A stretch of 64,000 nucleotides of DNA. Origin: Viscum album (taxonomy: Eukaryota; Streptophyta; Magnoliopsida; Santalales; Viscaceae). This document shows, one piece after another, positions 57,830 to 64,000 of this stretch (position 1 is the first letter of the stretch; every line of letters starts with the position of its first letter). The stretch is taken from NCBI GenBank assembly GCA_963277665.1, contig OY728147.1, positions 1,267,213,424 through 1,267,277,423 of the forward strand, written 5' to 3'. Made by a program: the position numbers and the translations under genes. The notes beneath the pieces were generated by a model that saw nothing but the letters and a program-made list of their open reading frames with translations, searched no databases and was not told where the DNA came from.

Positions 57830-60615
57830 CTAGGATACTTCATGTCTACCATGGTAAATGGACTGTAATATCTAGAGGCCAACTTTGGGTTTACTCTTAT
57901 CACAAGACCTAGTATGTTAGGTCGCAAATTCACTCATAATTATCCCCATATTTAAAAATGAACTCTCATAGATGGTGGTTTATATACTGTTGATTCCTAT
58001 GTAAATTTTCTTGAAGTTGTTTCAAAGCTTCATCTTGATCTTCTAGTGCACTTTCCACTATCTCTATTGTTATTTCCCCCTTCATGAATTGTATGAGATG
58101 GGCCAGTTTGTAGCTATATACTACTTCTAATGATGTCTTCCTAGTTGAATTATGATAGGAAGTAGTATAAAAATATTTAACCCAGGAAATCCACTTAATC
58201 CACTACTTTGAATGATCTGTAGAAAAACACCATAAATAAACTTCCAAATAGTGATTTAAAACTTCACTTTAGCCAAATATTTGTGTTTGGTAAGAACAAA
58301 TCATATTTATTATTGTTCCTTGTATCTTAAAGAGTTATTTAAAGAATATATTGGTGAACATCAGGTCTCTATTACTAACAATTTCATTGGGAATACTATG
58401 AAACCTCACCACTTCCTTCATAAACACTTATTCCACTATCTCCACTGTATATGGATGCTTGACTGGTATAAAGTGGGTATACTTTCACAGCCTAAAAATT
58501 TCATTGGTAATACCATGAAACCTCACCACTTCCTTCATAAACACTTTTACCACTATCTCCACCATATATGGATTCTTGACTGGTATAAAGTGTGCATACT
58601 TTCTCAGCCTATCAACCACTACAAACATGACTTCAAACCCATGTGATTTGGGTAATCCTAATGTGAAATCCATTGATACTTCTTCCCAAACCATAGAAGA
58701 AATTTCTATCAGATACAATAACCCTATTGAGAACAAAATTTCATAGTTATTTAATTAACATACTTTACATTAAAAATATACTATTTCACACTCCATCACA
58801 TTCTAGACCAATACACTCCATTAGAAAGTCATGTATAGGTCTTTAGATACCCAAGGTGTTCGCTAGTTGGGGAATAATAATATTATTACAGTAGTTTATA
58901 GATTAATTTTGATTCTCATGGGAAAACTAATTTGTTTTAGAATAACAATAAACTATATTAGTATGTATATTTTGGATCACCTATCTTTCATTCCTATAAA
59001 TATTCTATGATAGTAGATAAACACATGTCCTGTTGAGTCTCCCATTTCAAAATCTATAACTATTCCTAGGTTGTTTTCAAAATACTATAGACATACACTA
59101 CCCATCCAAAGATGTATGTAATATTAAATCTACTATGTTATTCAACTTCCCTGGTTTGTACACAACTTCAAAGTCATGCCCTAACAATTTATCTTTCCAA
59201 CATTTTTGATCCATAAATACCACCCTTTTACTGAGTATATGATACAAACTTCAATGATCATTTTACACCTTGAAACATTATCCTATTGAATATTGCTTCC
59301 AATGTTGTATGGAAAGAACTAATTCCATGAGTTCCTTTCCATACACTGATTTTTCAAGGGTGGTTTTGAATATTGTTTTTCTAAAATGTGCCAGTGGTCT
59401 ACCCTCATGTATGAGAAATTCCCATATACCATACTCCAACGCATCACGTTCCACAATAAATTTCATTTAGAAGTCTAGCATTCCCAGCACTGGTGTAATT
59501 ATCATCTGGTTTTCTAGGTTTCCAAAAGCATGTTGTGTTTCGATCATCCAGTGGAACTATCCCTTTTTTGTCAAAGTTGTTAATGGATAAGTGATTTTTC
59601 CATAATAGTTAGTGAATTTCATATAGTAACTTGTAAGACCCAAGAAACCCCTCGCTTACCTAATATTATTGGGTTCTCACCACTCTTTCACATCTTCTAG
59701 TTTTTTAAAGTCCATAGAAACTCCAGAAACTGATATGATATAACCCAAATACTACATTGTACTCTTCCTAAAGGTGTACTTATTCTCATTTTAATACAAT
59801 AAATTTTCTTCCATAGTCTGTAATATCATTTCCAGTTTTTTTACATGTTTCTATAATCCATTTATTTATATCAAAATGTCATCAAAGAACACTAGTACCC
59901 CCTTCCTCATGAAAGATCATAATACAGTATTCATTGTATCTTGGAAGGTGGTTAGGGTGTTCATTATCCCAAATGAAATTACTAAATATTCATAATTTTC
60001 ATCATGATTTTTAAATGTTGACTTCTAAATATCATCCTATTTCATTTATACCTAATGTAACCCATATTTCAGGTCCATTTTCATAAAGTATGTTTCCCCA
60101 TGTATCTCATCCAACAATTCCTCTATCACTGGAATTAGATATCTTTCAGGGACCATTAGGTTTTTTAACATCTGATAATTGACACACATATTCCAACCTC
60201 CATCATTTTTCTTCACCATAATTATAGGTTTGAAGTACAAACTAGTACTATTTCAAATGAACCCTTGTGCCAATAACTCTCGAACCTATCTTTCCACCTC
60301 ATTTTTTATTTGGTAGTCTAATTTATACTAACATATATTCAAAAGATCTTCCCTATATTTCAACTTGTTTGCATGATATGTTTCTTTATAGGGTGTTAAC
60401 TGATTTGGTACCTCTAAAAATACTTTTTAATGCTACTTAAACCTATGCATCTGATATTCTTAACACAAAATCAATTCCATGTTTCCCATATGTGTTTCCC
60501 TTGATTTTGACCACTCTAACCCCTATATTTGGAACCTTTATCTACTGAAGTATTCTTGTAATTCTCCTGGTGTTCTACGTGGATGTTGGACCCCTTGGAG
60601 AGTTATCTTCTAACC
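57830..60615 (-). pseudogene. Ty3/gypsy pol (RT, RNase H, integrase), broken
   Basis: Read downward: a pre-RT linker (ELLAQGFI near 60290-60270), RT with IIMVKKNDGGWNMCVNYQ and VIEELLDEIHG (60240-60052) and an FFDDIL catalytic block near 59895-59880, RNase H with LIHEGRPLAHFRKT and SVYGKELMELV (59466-59278), and integrase with WEEVSMDFTLGLPKSHG and VVVDRLRKYAHFIPVK (58736-58485). Frequent stops. The integrase carries a 117-bp tandem duplication. The gag end is cut by the CACTA-2 terminus near 60617. No chromodomain can be made out in the lower 450 bases. Confidence 0.85.
58380..58613. repeat. 117-bp tandem duplication in the Ty3 integrase
   Basis: 58380-58496 and 58497-58613 match with about a dozen differences. 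117 is 39 codons, so the integrase frame is preserved. The duplicated part follows the first catalytic Asp region (the RLRKYAHFIPVK stretch). Confidence 0.92.
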
Positions 60616-60639
60616 TTAACTAGTGAAAAAAACCTTATT

Positions 60640-61000
60640 AACATCGTTTTTTTTTATTTTTTACATCACTTTTTAGTTGTCGTTAATAAGGGAAATGTTA
60701 TAAATATTGTCTTTAACATCAGTTTAAAAAATCGACGTTGTAAAGAAATAATGGAACATATTTTTTAAGTCAGTTAATAAATAATTGACATGAAAAACCC
60801 TTCATAATGAAGGTTTTTTATGCCATTTATTTAATAACCAATGTAAAAAAGTATATACCATGTCAGTTATATAAAAACCAATGTGGAAAACCATCCCTTT
60901 TTATATCAGTTAATTACTAACCGACATGAAAGGTATTTGTGATGAAGGTTTTTACGTGGGTTATAAAATAACCGACGTAAAAACTATTTTTTTAAATAAT
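60640..61000. repeat. CACTA-2 subterminal repeats
   Basis: At least six imperfect inverted motifs of the form TCAGTTA-TAACCGACATGAAAA, near 60765, 60830, 60870, 60915, 60935 and 60960. They are unrelated in sequence to those of CACTA-1. Confidence 0.6.
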
Positions 61001-61639
61001 TCATGTTACCCTTTCTCTCCACTGCCAACCAAACCAGAAACAAATAGAACCAGCAGTAGCATAGTAGTAAAATTAAAGAAGCAGAAATAATCAGAACCAG
61101 CAGGAAAATTACACATTCACAGTTACAACATTAAAAAAATAAAATATTAACTAAAAAAAACCTAAATCTAACCAAAGAAACTACCAAATACACATTTAAA
61201 ATTACAACATTCAAAATTACAATATTCACTAAAAACAAACTAAAATCCAATAAAACTTGTAAAATAATTTTACCATTCCACTTGTAAGTGTGCGACCACT
61301 TGTGAACTATAAGGTTGAGGGTCATCAAATAGATATAAATTAAAAGGAAAGTAGTTAACATGTATAATGAATAAAACAAATGAAATATTAAGTAATATTT
61401 TATAAGGAAATCTAGCCTTGTAGAACTTTGTAACTATTCCTATTGTAATTATTTCATACATAAATCTTAACACATAATATCCACAATCGATGACACCTTA
61501 TTGTGTATGAAAATTCTATTTAAATGAGTTTTTCAATTTAAAATATCATTTTTATGTAATACATCCAAAATGTACTAATTATAAATATATATTCACCTTT
61601 ACTTTTATATATTTGATTTGGCACTCTTTTTCTTTATGG
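61001..61639. other. AT-rich interior of CACTA-2
   Basis: Nothing recognisable. The ORFs at 61131-61379 and 61270-61473 are AT-rich open frames without family resemblance. Confidence 0.5.
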
Positions 61640-62520
61640 TTTTTGAAAGAAATATCAGCCCCTATTAGAAAATAATATGAATGAAATAAATTTTAAATTC
61701 ATTATAATATAAACTATTAAGAAATTAAAACTTACTTTTCCAACATGTTCTTAAAATTTCCTCACACATCACCATGGATAGAGTATATCCAGTAAAGTAT
61801 CTTCTCTCTTTGACAAAAAACACCTAACATTCAACGGTCACTAATATAAAAGAAAATTTAATGTTATTGGTTATTATGCTAAAAGATAAATAACACTTTC
61901 TGAGATATATGTTCCATACCTCTCAACATAAGGAAACATCCAGCACTACGTAATTACATTCTGTTCAAATCTTTCAGTAATATAAAATGTTCTTTGTTCC
62001 TCAGTCAATGTGTGCACTTCAGGTGAAATCAACTGTGTGTCCATAAATCTATATACATTTGTCTTTTCATTATCCTCACATATTTTATAAAGATACCTAA
62101 TAAAAAATTGACATAAGTATAAATTTTTAATAAATTTAACACAGGTAAAGATTTATGTTAATACTTACATGGAAAAACTTGAATCACATTGATTCCCAAC
62201 TTATCTCTAATAACAATCTCCTTGATATCATTTTTTAGAATCCCCATATCTATTTCACGTCCACAAACATGAGCTTCCATTAGAAATGTATAATGACCCC
62301 CCAACAAATTTTAATATCTTGAAAATATTTCAAGACTACTAGAGTTTGTATCCAATGTCATAGCCCTTTGTCTTTGTTGGTGGATATACAGTATTTCTTT
62401 ACCTTTAAAGTATTATTTTAAATAAATATATAAATATATTAAATTTCAAATATTAAAACAAATTTAATACAAAAATAAAATAAAAGATAAAATAGACACA
62501 TACCTCTATGGTAATGTGTC
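61640..62520 (-). pseudogene. Possible Ulp1-like (C48) protease tail of the CACTA-2 gene
   Basis: Minus-strand fragments such as VCGREIDMGILKNDIKEI (about 62280-62220), and NVYRFMDTQLISPEVHTLTEE with YITERFEQN (about 62060-61960), resemble the region ahead of the catalytic histidine in Ulp1-like domains carried by plant CACTA proteins. No catalytic His-Asp-Cys set can be confirmed and several stops occur. This is a weak call. Confidence 0.35.
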
Positions 62521-62749
62521 GCAGAAGTCTATATGGCCAAACTAAAAAGTGGCTGATACTTTTTCCAACTATCCTCACCTCATCTATAAGTAATGGTACT
62601 TCAATTGACATATCTATAATATCATGTATAGTGAAACTATGCTACTCTACCTCTAACTATTGATGATTAATTGTATCTCTTATATAATATATCATCCCAT
62701 ATGTAACTATATGATAGTTAGGATCATCAACATACAACTCACAATAACT

Positions 62750-64000
62750 AAGAAGCTATGGAGGAGGGGGTTTAGGAGTAGGATAAAAAAAATGGGTACT
62801 GTGGGTGGGGGTGGAGGATAAATAATGGGGTCTGCAAGTGGTGGTGGGGGAGTGGGAGCTGCTGGAAGAGGTAGAGGAGTGGGAGTTACGGTCTAAAATT
62901 TTATTTGAATGTCTACAAACATAGACTATATTGATGCTCTGATCTTTTCCTCCATCATCGCATTAATATTTTGAACTTATGCCTTCAAAGATTATCTTTT
63001 TTTATAAAAACTCTCCATGGAAGAAGCTTAAGAACTTGGTAACACTTTTCTTGCTGATACACCCATCAGGTATCCTTGTACATGAACTAGGTGTTCGGGC
63101 TTTCCCAATGCTACAGATAAAATATCTTTCCTCCCGTCACCTTTAAATACCCCCTGTATTCTCTTCTCCTCAAGAGAAACCTGTATAAAATATTTGAAAA
63201 ATTCTGTAATGGTTCAAAGTATATAAAGAATTGAATTAACTTAAATAAATAAAATAAACATCTTACAATCCTCTCAGCTACAACCCTCAATTCTTTTGTA
63301 AAATATTTCCTTTTTTTCTTATCTGATCCCTCTTTCATTTTTCATGTCTAGATAGAGGGGGTGGAGGGGAAACCTCTCCAGAGCTTGAATACTCAGCTCT
63401 AAGATTTTGTAAATTTTCAGCTATAATTTTTTCTTCCAATAAAGTACACCCTTCCTGAGATAAACTATGAGGGTATATGTTTCTAGATTAGATCTCCTGA
63501 TGATATCCCCTTGATTCCAATAAATTAAGAATAAGAAATCATTAAGCAGTCATTAATAAGATCATTAATATAAGAAAACTTCTAAAAGTTTACATTGCAC
63601 TTACCAAAAATAATTCTTGTATTTTACTTTCAACAAATTGTTTCCATGTGTCTTCATCTATAAAAGGATATATATGATATGGATTTTTATGTTTCTTATT
63701 CCCAAAAATGAAATCAGATGTGAGGGTTGATTTGAAATCCCTCCATCTCCTAGAATCCATCGATAAACATTTCCTCCTGACTCCTCTAGTGTCAGGTATA
63801 TAAAATGTCATCTAATAAAGAATAGGGAAAACATATTATACTATAAACATTTCAATATTAGTCAAAAAATAGAAAAATATCTTACAAAAATGGTCTCCCA
63901 CAACTGAGATAGTGTTGTTTTTTTAACACTTCTCCAATTATTAAACAAAATGCTCACTTTTATTTTACCCTAAGTTGATACAAAACTTTTGAATTGTTTT
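62750..64000 (-). pseudogene. CACTA-2 Transposase_24 (Ptta/En/Spm) gene, exons at the window edge
   Basis: Exons on the minus strand: 64000 (beyond) to 63886 with NWRSVKKTTLSQLWETIF; donor GTAAG at 63885; 63811-63605 with RRWRDFKSTLTSDFIF and DTWKQFVESKIQELF; donor GTAAGT at 63604; then about 63505-63270 with NIYPHSLS and, one frame off, ELRVVAERI; then about 63183-62800 with DGRKDILSVALGKPEH and HVQGYLMGV, stops, and a proline-rich end (62890-62780). The order of these blocks is that of the plant putative-transposase family associated with CACTA elements. A frameshift near 63340 and stops near 63020 and 62990 make it a pseudogene. Confidence 0.8.

Larger units (their letters stand above)
60617..64000 (-). 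mobile_element. CACTA-type DNA transposon 2 (one end, runs off the window)
   Basis: ACTAGTGAAAAAAACC at 60618 resembles a CACTA terminus with its first C lost or changed. It is followed by about 400 bases of subterminal motifs (AACCGACGTAAAAA, ACATCGGTT-like, GTTAATAAATAATTGACATG) and then a minus-strand Transposase_24-type gene. It interrupts the Ty3 pol frame near its protease/RT boundary. The other end and the target duplication lie outside. Confidence 0.65.

Noticed and set aside
58281..58646. Plus-strand ORF with an internal protein repeat
   Set aside because: It is the shadow of the duplicated integrase segment on the minus strand. The repeat itself is reported as a DNA duplication.

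Overview
This is intergenic DNA from a repeat-rich flowering-plant nuclear genome. It is AT-rich and built almost entirely from nested, mostly decayed transposable elements: Ty1/copia and Ty3/gypsy LTR retrotransposons and two CACTA (En/Spm-type) DNA transposons. I see no ordinary host gene in place, no rRNA or tRNA gene and no bacterial feature. Plant origin rests on a plant-type UDP-xylose synthase, plant-type CACTA transposases, a plant mobile domain (PMD) gene, and tRNA-Met primer sites typical of plant retrotransposons. I cannot name the species.

Left half (1-32 kb). The outer layer looks like a Tat-lineage Ty3 element on the + strand: the end of integrase (2-466), a tandem-repeat 3' region, then an antisense, intron-containing PMD gene (29210-24678, minus), then a polypurine tract and putative 3' LTR from about 29727. 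A copia element with two full LTRs (1982-3914 and 21401-23334) is inserted in it. A CACTA element (9933-21166) is inserted in the copia RNase H region. Inside the CACTA element, in what looks like the first intron of its transposase gene, lies an intact intronless UDP-xylose synthase retrocopy (10830-11888, minus) with a poly(A)-like tail and 17-bp target-site duplications. The CACTA element carries a broken TNP2-like transposase (15061-18619) and an apparently intact five-exon second gene (18718-20251). It has lost its left terminus, where a 213-bp copy of the right flank now sits.

Middle (32-47 kb). A minus-strand Ty3 chromovirus (pol and gag 32215-35640, PBS 35891-35898, LTR to 37965), then a plus-strand Ty3 gag remnant (39004-40010) and its very long 3' LTR (41217 to about 47035).

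Right (47-64 kb). A decayed copia relative of the first (about 47230-57829) has its 3' LTR split by a 4.2-kb solo Ty3 LTR (52330-56550). It is followed by a minus-strand Ty3 pol (57830-60600) and a second CACTA element starting near 60617 and running off the window, with a minus-strand Transposase_24-type gene.

Two themes stand out. First, two host-type coding sequences ride inside mobile elements, both antisense to the carrier: the UXS retrocopy and the PMD gene. Second, several elements carry their own array of short interrupted palindromes in non-coding or former coding regions: CCACCGGCTGRCCGGTGG, TACACGNNGTGTA, TTGCGACGGG..CCCGTCGCAA and GGCCTTYGGGCC. Two of these arrays are made of pairs 20-23 bp apart, about two helical turns.
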